Assembly (NCBI GenBank): GCA_965234405.1
Contig: OZ248346.1
Length of the DNA: 64,000 nt
DNA from: Planktophila turicensis
Lineage (GTDB): Bacteria > Actinomycetota > Actinomycetes > Nanopelagicales > Nanopelagicaceae
Strand: one strand, 5' to 3'
The notes below the pieces were generated by a model. It saw only the letters and a program-made list of their open reading frames with translations, was not told where the DNA came from and ran no database searches. The stretch's first letter is position 1; the number at the start of each line of letters is the position of its first letter. Positions 44,437 through 52,037 of the stretch are shown here, piece after piece. Made by a program: the position numbers and the translations under genes.

Positions 44437-45206
44437 GCTGCGCTCACCTTCAATGAATCAAGATACTTTTGATATTGCTCGGGCGTTACAACTTTTACTG
44501 TGAAAAGCATCTGCGAGTGATTACGACCGCAGAGAATGTTGCATCGACCCGGGAACTCGCCCAATTTATTTGCAGTGAATTGCAATTTATTAACTTCTCC
44601 TGGCAAGTTCTGCATTTGAATCATGAACGCTGGAATCCAAAATCCGTGAACAACATCATTTGCTGTCAATGTAAATCGAACTGACTCGCCAAGTGGAAGA
44701 TAGAGAGTTGGAGCCTTTGCAGGTGTGCCAGTTACAACTGCTTCCTTACCTGCTTCTGGGTAACCAAATTGCCATGACCATTGAAAACCTTCGACGGTGA
44801 TTTCGTGCTTCACAGGTGATGTCTTATCAACAATCTTTGTCTCTTTTACAGCGGTGAAGTAGAAGAGAACTGCAACGATGATAAAAGGAATGACGGTGTA
44901 GAGAATTTCAACTGGAATGTTGTACTGAGTCTGCTTAGGGAACTCACCTTTGCTCGCCTTTGCACGGTGAAAGACGGCTGGCCACAAGATAAGAATGAGC
45001 GTGAAAACGCCAACGACTCCGCCTGCAATCCATGCGCCTTGCCACAAAGAGAGCGAGATGTCATTGACGCTCGAAACTCCCTTTGGAAAACCCATGCCTG
45101 AAATATCTTCTGACTTAAATGAGCAGCCAGAGAGGAGGAGTAGCGCGGGGACAAAGATCGCTGCGACTCGGATAATGCGCTTGCTGCGCGGAGCTTGTGA
45201 CGACAT
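44433..45206 (-). CDS. ctaC: Cytochrome c oxidase subunit II
   Basis: CtaC (257 aa) accepts electrons at the CuA centre. It is made as a lipoprotein: the lipobox LSGC ends at Cys28. Two membrane helices follow. The CuA ligands Cys222, Cys226, His230 and Met233 are in CNILCGRNHSQM, with the other histidine in NDVVHGFW. No haem c motif is present. The ATG at 45206 has TATCCT ending 6 nt upstream. Confidence 0.97.
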   Translation of the reverse strand: MSSQAPRSKRIIRVAAIFVPALLLLSGCSFKSEDISGMGFPKGVSSVNDISLSLWQGAWIAGGVVGVFTLILILWPAVFHRAKASKGEFPKQTQYNIPVEILYTVIPFIIVAVLFYFTAVKETKIVDKTSPVKHEITVEGFQWSWQFGYPEAGKEAVVTGTPAKAPTLYLPLGESVRFTLTANDVVHGFWIPAFMIQMQNLPGEVNKLQFTANKLGEFPGRCNILCGRNHSQMLFTVKVVTPEQYQKYLDSLKVSAA

Positions 45207-45212
45207 GGGCTA

Positions 45213-45218
45213 AGGATA
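45213..45218 (-). promoter_or_regulatory. Putative leaderless promoter of ctaC-ctaD-ctaF (-10 TATCCT)
   Basis: TATCCT on the minus strand ends 6 nt before the ctaC ATG. On the plus strand a weaker TAGTGG (45217-45222) ends 6 nt before the GTG at 45229, so the divergent gene may be leaderless too. The intergenic region is only 22 bp. Confidence 0.5.
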
Positions 45219-45228
45219 GTGGTGCGAC

Positions 45229-46308
45229 GTGCGGACGCTCGCCCGAGCGAGTAGCGTTCATTCGGTGGTTCGTGTCACAAGAAATTTCACCTCCGAGGGC
45301 CAGCTCCACCCTGCCGCAAGACAGGCTCTGCTAGCCGCTTTCGACCAAGGGTGGGCCGATCCTAAGAAGATTTCTCAGAGCGCTTCTAAGGCAGCAATCC
45401 TTCGAAACCAAGCCCTGGAAAATATCGCCGACAAATTGGCTATCCCTGTCTCCTCAATCGAGGTCATCGGCGAGCCAGCGCTGGGCCACTTTCTCTCGAT
45501 CGCCGGCCTCTTTCGAGAGAACTCCCCCTTTGTGTATTCAGCCACCGATAAAGGAAAGATCCGAGCAATCGCCCGATCTCATTCCAATGAAGTTTCAGAA
45601 CTTTCTGTCGATCGTTCCGGTGGCATTCAAAACCTTGCGGGCATAGCACCAGGATCGGTGCTTTCTCTGCAGTTAGCAAATAGTGAGACCGGAGTGATTC
45701 AGGAGCACCTAGATCTTCCAACTTCTGTCCGAGTTGCAGTCGATGCCACTGCATCGGGTTCACGACTTCCTTTTCCTCCGCATTGGAATACCGCGCTATT
45801 TGATTCGCTCTCGTGGAACGGTCCTGCGGGTATTGCAATCATGGCAATCAATAATCGTTCTGAATTCTCATACCCACTTCCGCACATCGCTCCCATTAGC
45901 TCTCCAGGCAGTTACTCACTTCCACTTCTAATCGCCTCATCTATCGCGCTTGAAAACTTTAAAGGTGAAGACCCTGCTCTTCGCGCTTTCGCACTATCCG
46001 CACTCTCTTCTCTTGAAGGTGTGGAAGTTGTCGCTCCAACTTCGCCCGCACTGCCACATCTCTTTTCATTAGTTGCTCAAGGCGTTGCCGGCGAACCCGT
46101 TATCCGCGAACTTGCTGCCCTTGGCATTGATGTGGACTCAGGATCTGCCTGTTCTCCTGAAGATTTGCAACCAAGCCACGTGCTTGCAGCAATGGGATAT
46201 GAAACAACGGGACACCTGCGATTTACCTTGCACGCAGAAACCACTGAAGAAGATATTTCAGAACTTGCAACTGCCCTCAAGGCAGTGCTGCAGAAATTAC
46301 GCGGGTAG
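45229..46308 (+). CDS. Class V aminotransferase / cysteine desulfurase-like protein lacking the PLP lysine
   Basis: A 359-aa protein with the overall course of an actinobacterial cysteine desulfurase: GQLHPAARQALLAAFDQGWADP at the start, LANSETGVIQ, and a retained catalytic-loop Cys308 in DSGSACSPEDLQPSHVL. At the place of the PLP lysine (SxHKxxGPxG in IscS) the sequence is SLSWNGPAGIAIM around residues 193-204, with no Lys or His. The PLP-stacking histidine is also missing. It is therefore probably not a working desulfurase, but may bind sulfur or a partner. The GTG at 45229 is uncertain; GTG at 45265 is an alternative. Confidence 0.78.
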   Translation: MRTLARASSVHSVVRVTRNFTSEGQLHPAARQALLAAFDQGWADPKKISQSASKAAILRNQALENIADKLAIPVSSIEVIGEPALGHFLSIAGLFRENSPFVYSATDKGKIRAIARSHSNEVSELSVDRSGGIQNLAGIAPGSVLSLQLANSETGVIQEHLDLPTSVRVAVDATASGSRLPFPPHWNTALFDSLSWNGPAGIAIMAINNRSEFSYPLPHIAPISSPGSYSLPLLIASSIALENFKGEDPALRAFALSALSSLEGVEVVAPTSPALPHLFSLVAQGVAGEPVIRELAALGIDVDSGSACSPEDLQPSHVLAAMGYETTGHLRFTLHAETTEEDISELATALKAVLQKLRG

Positions 46309-47274
46309 GTGCGCAGCTACTTCAGCTGCTGCATCTGTTCCGTACGCCTCACTAAATCGGGTTACGAATTCTTCTTTAGTAAATCGATATTCCTGAGTAC
46401 CAGTAGTCTCAATGACATAAGTTGCAATCATCGAACCTAGCTGTGCGCAGCGTTCGTGAGATAGACCCCATGCAAGCCCTGCAACAAAACCAGAACGGAA
46501 AGAATCTCCGACACCCGTTGGGTCGATCTTTGCCTTCTCTTGCGCGCAACCAACTTTGATAAATGTTCCATCAATACTTTCGATTCGGGCGCCATCTGCT
46601 CCAAGTGTGACAACTCGATATTTCACACGTTCAAGAATCTCGTGATCGCTCCAACCAGTCTTCTGAATTGCCAGAGCTAATTCGTACTCATTCATGAAGA
46701 GATAGGTAGCTCCTGAAATCAACTTCTTGATTTCTTCACCGCTCATGCGCGCCATCTGTTGTGATGGGTCGGCCGCAACTGCAACTCCCATCGCTTGAGC
46801 AACTTCTGTGTGACGCAACATTGCTTCAGGATCATCAGGGGAAACCACTAAGAGGTCGAGTTTTCCGACCTTATCCATGATGGGCTTGAGTTCAATATTG
46901 CGAGCTTCAGACATCGCACCTGGAAAGAAGGATGCGATCTGATTGAGTTCTGTATCAGTTGTCACTGTGAAGTGAGCAGTGTGCTGCGTCGTTGAAACAA
47001 GTGCGTGAGATGTATCCACGCCATGGCGAGAAAGCCATGCATCGTAATCAGCGAAATCTTTTCCAACCGCAGCGATCAAAATTGGATTGAGACCAAGGAC
47101 GCCGAGGCCGAAGGCGATATTTGCTGCACATCCCCCACGACGTACATCAAGACCGTCTACGAGGAATGAGAGAGAAACTTTTTCGAGTGAACCGGCGACC
47201 AGTGAGTCAGTGAACTTTCCAGGGAAAGTCATGAGGTGATCGAGACCAACAGAACCAGCAACGCCAATTTTCAT
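46297..47274 (-). CDS. PfkB-family carbohydrate/nucleoside kinase, possibly adenosine kinase
   Basis: A 325-aa ribokinase-fold kinase. DVRRGGCAANIAFGLGVLG is the N-terminal PfkB block, and DPTGVGDSFRSGFVAGL holds the anion hole and catalytic Asp. Actinobacterial homologues next to the ctaC region include the mycobacterial adenosine kinase, so adenosine salvage is likely, though sugar kinase activity cannot be excluded. It overlaps the convergent desulfurase-like gene by 12 nt. Confidence 0.88.
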   Translation of the reverse strand: MKIGVAGSVGLDHLMTFPGKFTDSLVAGSLEKVSLSFLVDGLDVRRGGCAANIAFGLGVLGLNPILIAAVGKDFADYDAWLSRHGVDTSHALVSTTQHTAHFTVTTDTELNQIASFFPGAMSEARNIELKPIMDKVGKLDLLVVSPDDPEAMLRHTEVAQAMGVAVAADPSQQMARMSGEEIKKLISGATYLFMNEYELALAIQKTGWSDHEILERVKYRVVTLGADGARIESIDGTFIKVGCAQEKAKIDPTGVGDSFRSGFVAGLAWGLSHERCAQLGSMIATYVIETTGTQEYRFTKEEFVTRFSEAYGTDAAAEVAAHLPA

Positions 47275-47312
47275 GTGGGAATCTAACTACAGCAGCGAGG
47301 TTTTAGCGCTGA

Positions 47313-47675
47313 TTAGTTAAATGAATCGCCGCATGCACATGAACCCTGTGCATTTGGATTATCAATTGTGAAGCCCTGCTTCTCAATTGTGTCTACGAAA
47401 TCAATTGATGCGCCCATGAGATATGGATCGCTCATCTTGTCGACAACAACTTTGACTGCGCCAAATTCACGAGTGATGTCGCCATCTTGATTGCGATCAT
47501 CGAAATAGAGCTGGTAACGAAGACCTGAGCAGCCACCTGGCTGTACAGCAACGCGGAGGTAGAGGTCATCGCGACCTTCTTGTGCAAGAAGTGCTGCAAC
47601 CTTTGCGGCTGCGACCTCTGTAAGTGTGATGCCTGTTGTGATCTCGACTGGAGTTGATGTTGTTTCAGTAGTCAT
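47313..47675 (-). CDS. erpA: Iron-sulfur cluster insertion protein ErpA/HesB family
   Basis: A 120-aa A-type carrier that delivers Fe-S clusters to target proteins. The three conserved cysteines are in QPGGCSGLRYQL and GSCACGDSF. It is divergent from nadA, whose product needs a [4Fe-4S] cluster. The ATG at 47675 has TATTCT ending 7 nt upstream; a 16-residue upstream extension is rejected. Confidence 0.95.
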   Translation of the reverse strand: MTTETTSTPVEITTGITLTEVAAAKVAALLAQEGRDDLYLRVAVQPGGCSGLRYQLYFDDRNQDGDITREFGAVKVVVDKMSDPYLMGASIDFVDTIEKQGFTIDNPNAQGSCACGDSFN

Positions 47676-47682
47676 GTGCCGA

Positions 47683-47729
47683 AGAATACCCGCGTCGGGT
47701 TGCCGTGGCGAACCCAAACGCATGACAAT
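47683..47729. promoter_or_regulatory. Divergent leaderless promoters of erpA and nadA
   Basis: TATTCT on the minus strand (47683-47688) ends 7 nt before erpA. GACAAT on the plus strand (47724-47729) ends 6 nt before the nadA ATG at 47736. A TTGCCG near 47700 is at a plausible -35 distance for nadA. The 60-bp region would let one factor control both genes. Confidence 0.45.
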
Positions 47730-47735
47730 ACGTAC

Positions 47736-48881
47736 ATGTCCATCAGCCTGAGCGAGCTACTAGTCCTTGGTCAAGGCTCCGACCTCGCTTCTGAGCGAGG
47801 CGTCTCATGTACAGGCGAGCTCCCACCCGCAAGTGACCTGCATCTGGTCGAACGAGCAATCGCTGCAAAGGCAGCACTTGGCTCTCGCGCACTTATTTTG
47901 GGCCATCACTATCAACGTGATGAAGTCATTCAATTCGCTGATATCACTGGCGACTCATTTAAATTGGCGCAAGCTGCAGCAGAACAAAGTTCGGCTGAAT
48001 TCATCTTCTTCTGTGGCGTTCACTTCATGGCTGAAAGTGCCGACATCCTTACTTCAGCGAAGCAGCGCGTGATTCTCCCTGACTTGGCTGCAGGATGTTC
48101 GATGGCAGATATGGCTACTGCAAATCAAGTCAACCAGTGCTGGCAAGAACTTGAAAAACTTGGCGTTGCATCGCGAACAGTTCCAGTGACATATATGAAC
48201 TCATCTGCAGCAATTAAGAGTTTCACTGGCGAACATGGCGGAACAATCTGTACTTCGTCTAACGCACAGAAAACTCTTGAATGGGCTTTTGCTAAGGGCG
48301 AGAAGGTGCTCTTCCTCCCCGATCAACACCTTGGTCGTAACACGGCAGTTCTTTCACTCGGGCTCTCATTAGACGATTGCGTTCTCTGGAACCCTTGGAA
48401 GCCAATGGGCGGATTAACTGAGGACCAGATTCGTGGCGCAAAAATGATTCTCTGGCGCGGGCATTGCTCTGTCCATGGACGATTCACTCGCAAATCTATT
48501 CAGGAAGTACGCACTCGCATTCCTGGAGTTCAGGTAATTACCCACCCTGAGTGCCAACATGAAGTTGTCGTTGATTCTGATGTAGTGGGTAGTACAGAAA
48601 AAATTATTCAGGCAGTCTCTTCTTCCCCTGCGGGAAGCAAGTGGGCAATCGGAACAGAGCTCAATCTTGTGTCTCGCCTTGCGCAGAACAATCCGGATAA
48701 AGAAATCGTCTTCCTCGATAAGACAGTCTGCTACTGCTCAACCATGAATCGCATCGATCTTCCGCACCTTGTCTGGGCGATGGAATCAATCGTTGCTGGT
48801 CATGTCGTCAATGAGATCAAGGTCGATGAGCGCGTTGCGAAGTACTCGAAGTTGGCTCTCGACCAGATGCTCGCTCTATAG
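47736..48881 (+). CDS. nadA: Quinolinate synthase NadA
   Basis: NadA (381 aa) condenses iminoaspartate with dihydroxyacetone phosphate to quinolinate for NAD synthesis. GHHYQRDEVIQFAD and FCGVHFMAESA mark the active site, with cysteines for the [4Fe-4S] cluster in VCYCSTMNRIDLPHL and HPECQHEV. The ATG at 47736 replaces the longer GTG-started frame, whose first 20 residues show no NadA character and overlap the promoter region. nadB and nadC are not in the window. Confidence 0.96.
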   Translation: MSISLSELLVLGQGSDLASERGVSCTGELPPASDLHLVERAIAAKAALGSRALILGHHYQRDEVIQFADITGDSFKLAQAAAEQSSAEFIFFCGVHFMAESADILTSAKQRVILPDLAAGCSMADMATANQVNQCWQELEKLGVASRTVPVTYMNSSAAIKSFTGEHGGTICTSSNAQKTLEWAFAKGEKVLFLPDQHLGRNTAVLSLGLSLDDCVLWNPWKPMGGLTEDQIRGAKMILWRGHCSVHGRFTRKSIQEVRTRIPGVQVITHPECQHEVVVDSDVVGSTEKIIQAVSSSPAGSKWAIGTELNLVSRLAQNNPDKEIVFLDKTVCYCSTMNRIDLPHLVWAMESIVAGHVVNEIKVDERVAKYSKLALDQMLAL

Positions 48882-48882
48882 T
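48877..48882 (+). promoter_or_regulatory. Putative leaderless promoter of the DUF3043 gene (-10 TATAGT)
   Basis: TATAGT spans the nadA stop codon and ends 7 nt before the ATG at 48890, with no Shine-Dalgarno. The gene could thus be expressed apart from nadA. Confidence 0.45.
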
Positions 48883-48889
48883 TCGGCAC

Positions 48890-49420
48890 ATGAGCGAATC
48901 AACTCCAAGTAAAAAAGGCCGTCCTACTCCAAAGCGCAAAGATGCCGTAGCTGCACGCAAGGTTTCATCTCTTGCACCTGCATCAACTAAGGAGGAGAAG
49001 AAGCGCGCCAAGGATGCAGCTCGTGCTGCCAGAATCGCTTCTCGTGCTGCATATCTTCGTGGAGATGAGAACGCACTTCCATTGCGCGATAAAGGCCCTG
49101 TTAAGCGATACGTGAGAAATTATGTAGATTCTCGAAAATCTATCGGCGAATACTTCTTGCCCATTATCTTTGTGGTGCTTTTCCTTACTCTTATTCCTTC
49201 TGCCATCTTCCAAATTGGCAGCATTGCCATTATGTATAGCGTTCTTCTCATCTCTGTGATTGATGGAATTTTCTTGAGCCGCCGAATCAAACGTCTCGTT
49301 GCAGCTAAGTTCCCTGATGCAGAAGTTAAGGGCATCGGCATGTATGGATGGCTACGCTCAACTCAAATGCGCAGAATGCGCACACCTAAGCCTCAGATCA
49401 AAGTCGGAGAAAGCTTCTAA
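48890..49420 (+). CDS. DUF3043 membrane protein
   Basis: A 176-aa protein with a very basic, Ala/Lys/Arg-rich N-terminal half, two adjacent transmembrane helices (FLPIIFVVLFLTLIPSAIF and IAIMYSVLLISVIDGIFL) and a basic C-terminus. RGDENALPLRDKGPVKRYVR and GMYGWLRSTQMRRMR match the actinobacterial DUF3043 family. Function unknown. Its conserved place near nadA and the Fe-S genes hints at a housekeeping envelope role. Confidence 0.87.
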   Translation: MSESTPSKKGRPTPKRKDAVAARKVSSLAPASTKEEKKRAKDAARAARIASRAAYLRGDENALPLRDKGPVKRYVRNYVDSRKSIGEYFLPIIFVVLFLTLIPSAIFQIGSIAIMYSVLLISVIDGIFLSRRIKRLVAAKFPDAEVKGIGMYGWLRSTQMRRMRTPKPQIKVGESF

Positions 49421-49435
49421 CAAAGCGCCAAAGAA

Positions 49436-50437
49436 TTACGCTCTTGGATTAGGGCTTTCATTCTTCTTTGGATCACGTTCAGGAAGTTTTCCTAAAGCGT
49501 TATCAATCGCTTTCATAACATCAGCGCTGAGCTTTACTCCTGATGCCTTCACATTCTCTTTCACCTGTGAAGGTTTAGTTGCGCCCATGATTGCACTGGA
49601 TACATTCTGATTCTGCAGGACCCAAGCCAACGCCAACTGAGACATTGAAAGATCAAGACCATCTGCAATCGGCTTTAACTTCTGAACAGCCGTGAGAACT
49701 TCTTCAGTCATCCAACGAGAGATGAAGTTCGCGCCGCTCTTTTTATCAGTTGCGCGCGAGCCTGCAGGTGCTTTCTTTCCTGGCAAGTACTTGCCTGTCA
49801 AAATTCCTTGCGCCATTGGTGACCAGACAATCTGCCCGATTCCCTCTTTCTTAGAAAGTGGAACTACTTCGCTTTCAATGACGCGCCATAGGGCTGAGTA
49901 TTGAGGTTGGCTAGAAACGAATCGGTTATAACCGCGTAAGTCCTGAATCTTGAGAGCGTCAGAGATCTGCTTCGCATTCCATTCGGAGAATCCGATGTAG
50001 CTGACCTTTCCTTGACGTATCAAGTCATCAAAGGCACTCAGAGTTTCTTCGAGCGGAGTTTCAACATCGAAGCGATGTGCTTGATAGAGATCGATGTGAT
50101 CTGTATTTAGGCGCTTAAGCGAAGCGTTACATGACTCCATGATGTGCTTGCGTGAAAGTCCGCGATCGTTCTTTCCTTCACCGGTTGGAAAATAGACTTT
50201 AGTAAATAATTCATATGTCTCACGACGAACACCTTTCAGGGCTTTGGCAAGAACAACTTCTGCCTTAGTGCCTGCATAGACATCTGCAGTATCAAAAGTG
50301 GTAATCCCCTGGTTCAGTGCTTCGCGCACACATTTCACGGCCGCTTCGGTCTCAACTTGTGAGCCGTGCGTGATCCAATTGCCGTAAGAAATTTCAGAGA
50401 CATACATTCCTGTGTTGCCGAGGCGTCTATATTCCAT
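49436..50437 (-). CDS. Aldo/keto reductase (Kv-beta-like subgroup)
   Basis: A 333-aa NADPH-dependent oxidoreductase with the AKR tetrad: Asp and Tyr in DTADVYAGTKAE, Lys in LFTKVYFP, His in DLYQAHRFD. The N-terminal MEYRRLGNTGMYVSEISYG and the SPMAQGILTGKYLPG block match the Kv-beta/glyceraldehyde-phosphate reductase subgroup. Substrate unknown, likely a carbonyl detoxification enzyme. The ATG at 50437 has TAAGGT ending 6 nt upstream. It is divergent from the cobalamin operon. Confidence 0.92.
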   Translation of the reverse strand: MEYRRLGNTGMYVSEISYGNWITHGSQVETEAAVKCVREALNQGITTFDTADVYAGTKAEVVLAKALKGVRRETYELFTKVYFPTGEGKNDRGLSRKHIMESCNASLKRLNTDHIDLYQAHRFDVETPLEETLSAFDDLIRQGKVSYIGFSEWNAKQISDALKIQDLRGYNRFVSSQPQYSALWRVIESEVVPLSKKEGIGQIVWSPMAQGILTGKYLPGKKAPAGSRATDKKSGANFISRWMTEEVLTAVQKLKPIADGLDLSMSQLALAWVLQNQNVSSAIMGATKPSQVKENVKASGVKLSADVMKAIDNALGKLPERDPKKNESPNPRA

Positions 50438-50443
50438 AGCGCC

Positions 50444-50449
50444 ACCTTA
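50444..50449 (-). promoter_or_regulatory. Putative leaderless promoter of the aldo/keto reductase (-10 TAAGGT)
   Basis: TAAGGT on the minus strand ends 6 nt before the ATG at 50437. It lies about 70 bp upstream of the riboswitch on the opposite strand. Confidence 0.45.
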
Positions 50450-50517
50450 AGCGCCGCGTGGTGAGTTGCCAACAGCATTTCGCTATGGTTTGGTACGACC
50501 ACAACTTAATAGATGTC

Positions 50518-50607
50518 CCGATAGGGGAAGTTCGGTGCAATTCCGACGCTGACCCGCAACCGTAAGACAGTTCATCTCTGAACCGTTCAAGTCGGATTAC
50601 CTATCGG
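50518..50607 (+). ncRNA. Cobalamin (B12) riboswitch aptamer
   Basis: The conserved core is unmistakable: GGGGAAG and CGGTGCAA, then the B12 box GCTGACCCGCAACCGTAAG (50548-50566), and GTCGGATTACCT near the end. CCGATAG at 50518-50524 pairs with CTATCGG at 50601-50607 to close the structure. It lies in the 294-bp region between the aldo/keto reductase and the secreted-protein gene. A TATGGT hexamer at 50484-50489 is a possible -10. It should repress the downstream transporter operon when adenosylcobalamin or a related form is bound. Confidence 0.95.
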
Positions 50608-50626
50608 CGATATTTGATTTTGACCA

Positions 50627-50651
50627 ACACCCGCCGAGGTTTGCGGGGTGT
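50627..50651 (+). promoter_or_regulatory. Hairpin between aptamer and start codon
   Basis: ACACCCGC pairs with GCGGGGTGT through one bulged G, leaving loop CGAGGTTT. No T-run follows, so it is not an intrinsic terminator. It may be part of the riboswitch expression platform or simply separate the aptamer from the ribosome-binding region. Confidence 0.45.
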
Positions 50652-50701
50652 AGTCCAAAGGTATTTGGCGCATTCGCACCGACCGCTAGCGAGCTACCCC
50701 T

Positions 50702-50728
50702 GTGAGACTCTTCAACTCTGGAGTTCAC
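50702..50728 (+). promoter_or_regulatory. Hairpin covering the Shine-Dalgarno of the B12 operon
   Basis: GTGA at 50702-50705 and ACTC at 50707-50710 pair with GAGT at 50721-50724 and TCAC at 50725-50728, with G50706 bulged and a 10-nt loop. The Shine-Dalgarno GGAG (50720-50723) is mostly inside this stem, 8 nt before the ATG at 50732. This is what a translation-controlling riboswitch platform would look like. Pairing was checked by eye, not folded by software. Confidence 0.5.
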
Positions 50729-50731
50729 ATA

Positions 50732-51283
50732 ATGAATACAAGATTTACAAAATCGACAACACAGAAAATTGCACTCGCAATTATTCTCATCTCATCCCAA
50801 TTGGTGGCAATGCCATCTTCACAAGCTGCATCTAAAGGTTGGCGCTACTGGGGTTACTTCCAATCAGCCCCAGGCTCAACTACATGGAAAGCTGCAATGA
50901 CTGGCCCAACAGTAGATATTGAAGATGGAGCAGTTGAAGGATGGTCATTCGTTTTCAGCAGCGATGACGTTCCATCTGTAGCGCCAAAGACAAAGCCATC
51001 ATTTGCTTCAATCTGCGGCAAGACCAAGTCAGATCCCGATACAAAGCGCATTGGCCTCGTAATTGAATTCGGAAGCGCTGCCTATGCGCCCAAAGGTGAA
51101 AAGGTTCAAAAAACTATCGTGCGCTGCGTGACAACTGCGAAGGGGTCGCAAGGTATTGACGTCCTTGGTCAAGTTATCAAGGTTAGATCCGCGAGCTCTG
51201 GGTTGATCTGCGGACTTAATGGCTTCCCGAAGAAGGAATGTGGCGTAGAGATCAACACTCCTGCTTCGCTACTCAAGAAGTAA
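50732..51283 (+). CDS. Secreted four-cysteine protein at the head of the B12 ECF operon
   Basis: A 183-aa protein with a clear signal peptide (IALAIILISSQLVAMPSSQA, cleavage near residue 32-34). The mature domain of about 150 aa starts KGWRYWGYFQ and holds four cysteines (SICGKT, VRCVT, LICGLNG, KECGVE), consistent with two disulfides. I recall actinobacterial secreted proteins of this type (SCO2322-like) beside CbiQ/CbiO genes, but their function is not known to me. First gene after the cobalamin riboswitch and 10 nt before the ECF T gene, so a role in capturing cobalamin or cobalt outside the cell is plausible. The start at 50732 has a GGAG; the GTG at 50702 is rejected. Confidence 0.82.
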   Translation: MNTRFTKSTTQKIALAIILISSQLVAMPSSQAASKGWRYWGYFQSAPGSTTWKAAMTGPTVDIEDGAVEGWSFVFSSDDVPSVAPKTKPSFASICGKTKSDPDTKRIGLVIEFGSAAYAPKGEKVQKTIVRCVTTAKGSQGIDVLGQVIKVRSASSGLICGLNGFPKKECGVEINTPASLLKK

Positions 51284-51293
51284 ATAAGAAGAT

Positions 51294-52037
51294 ATGAAGA
51301 AGCCACTGCATCCACTTACCCTGTGGATCTGTGCGATTCTCTTAGCAATAGGAGTCGTCGCACTCGATAACGCATTTATCGCCCTGGCGATAGTGGGTGC
51401 GGTGGCACTTCTTGTCTACATCCGTCGCGATGGTTCTCCTTGGCAGAGAAGTTTCGCTCTCTCCATTCGCATCGGTCTGACAATTCTCGCCATTCGTACC
51501 GTTGTGGGAATTCTGATCGGTGTTCCAATTCCAGGAACCAATCTCTTTACTCTTCCGATTCTTGATTTGCCGTCATGGATGCCTGGAATTCGCATCGGAG
51601 GCGCAGTTACGCTCGAGCGACTGTCATCTTCTCTCCACGAAGGGGTAATCATTGCGACGATGATTGCACTTTTCGGTGCAGCAACTTCTCTTACTAGTCC
51701 CCACAAACTCCTGCGCGTCACTCCGTCATTTATTTATGAAATCGGCATCACGCTTGTGATTGCAACTTCCGTCTTTCCGCAACTCGCTACGAGTGCACGT
51801 CGCATCCGTACTGCTCAGAAATTGCGCGGTTTTGAAAAGCTTGAACTTCGATCCATTGCTATTCCCCTGCTAGAAGAATCTCTCTCTCGCTCATTGCAGC
51901 TTGCCTCAGCCATGGATGCTCGCGGCTACGGCATCAGTAGAAAGCGCTCACGCTATAGACCCATTCCTTGGTTGATGCGCGATAACCTCACTCTTCTCTT
52001 CACCTCTGTCTTAGCGGTCGCGATGGTGACACGATGA
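51294..52037 (+). CDS. ECF transporter T component (CbiQ/EcfT family)
   Basis: A 247-aa membrane protein coupling ATPases to the substrate-binding subunit. About five helices are followed by the coupling region near ATSARRIRTAQKLRGFE and the motif SAMDARGYG, the Ala-Arg-Gly type signatures of EcfT proteins. It overlaps the ATPase gene by 4 nt. The cobalamin riboswitch upstream suggests vitamin B12 or a precursor as cargo. Confidence 0.92.
   Translation: MKKPLHPLTLWICAILLAIGVVALDNAFIALAIVGAVALLVYIRRDGSPWQRSFALSIRIGLTILAIRTVVGILIGVPIPGTNLFTLPILDLPSWMPGIRIGGAVTLERLSSSLHEGVIIATMIALFGAATSLTSPHKLLRVTPSFIYEIGITLVIATSVFPQLATSARRIRTAQKLRGFEKLELRSIAIPLLEESLSRSLQLASAMDARGYGISRKRSRYRPIPWLMRDNLTLLFTSVLAVAMVTR

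Noticed and set aside
50627..50651. Hairpin after the cobalamin aptamer considered as an intrinsic terminator
   Set aside because: It is followed by AGTCC rather than a T-run, and the stem contains a bulge.
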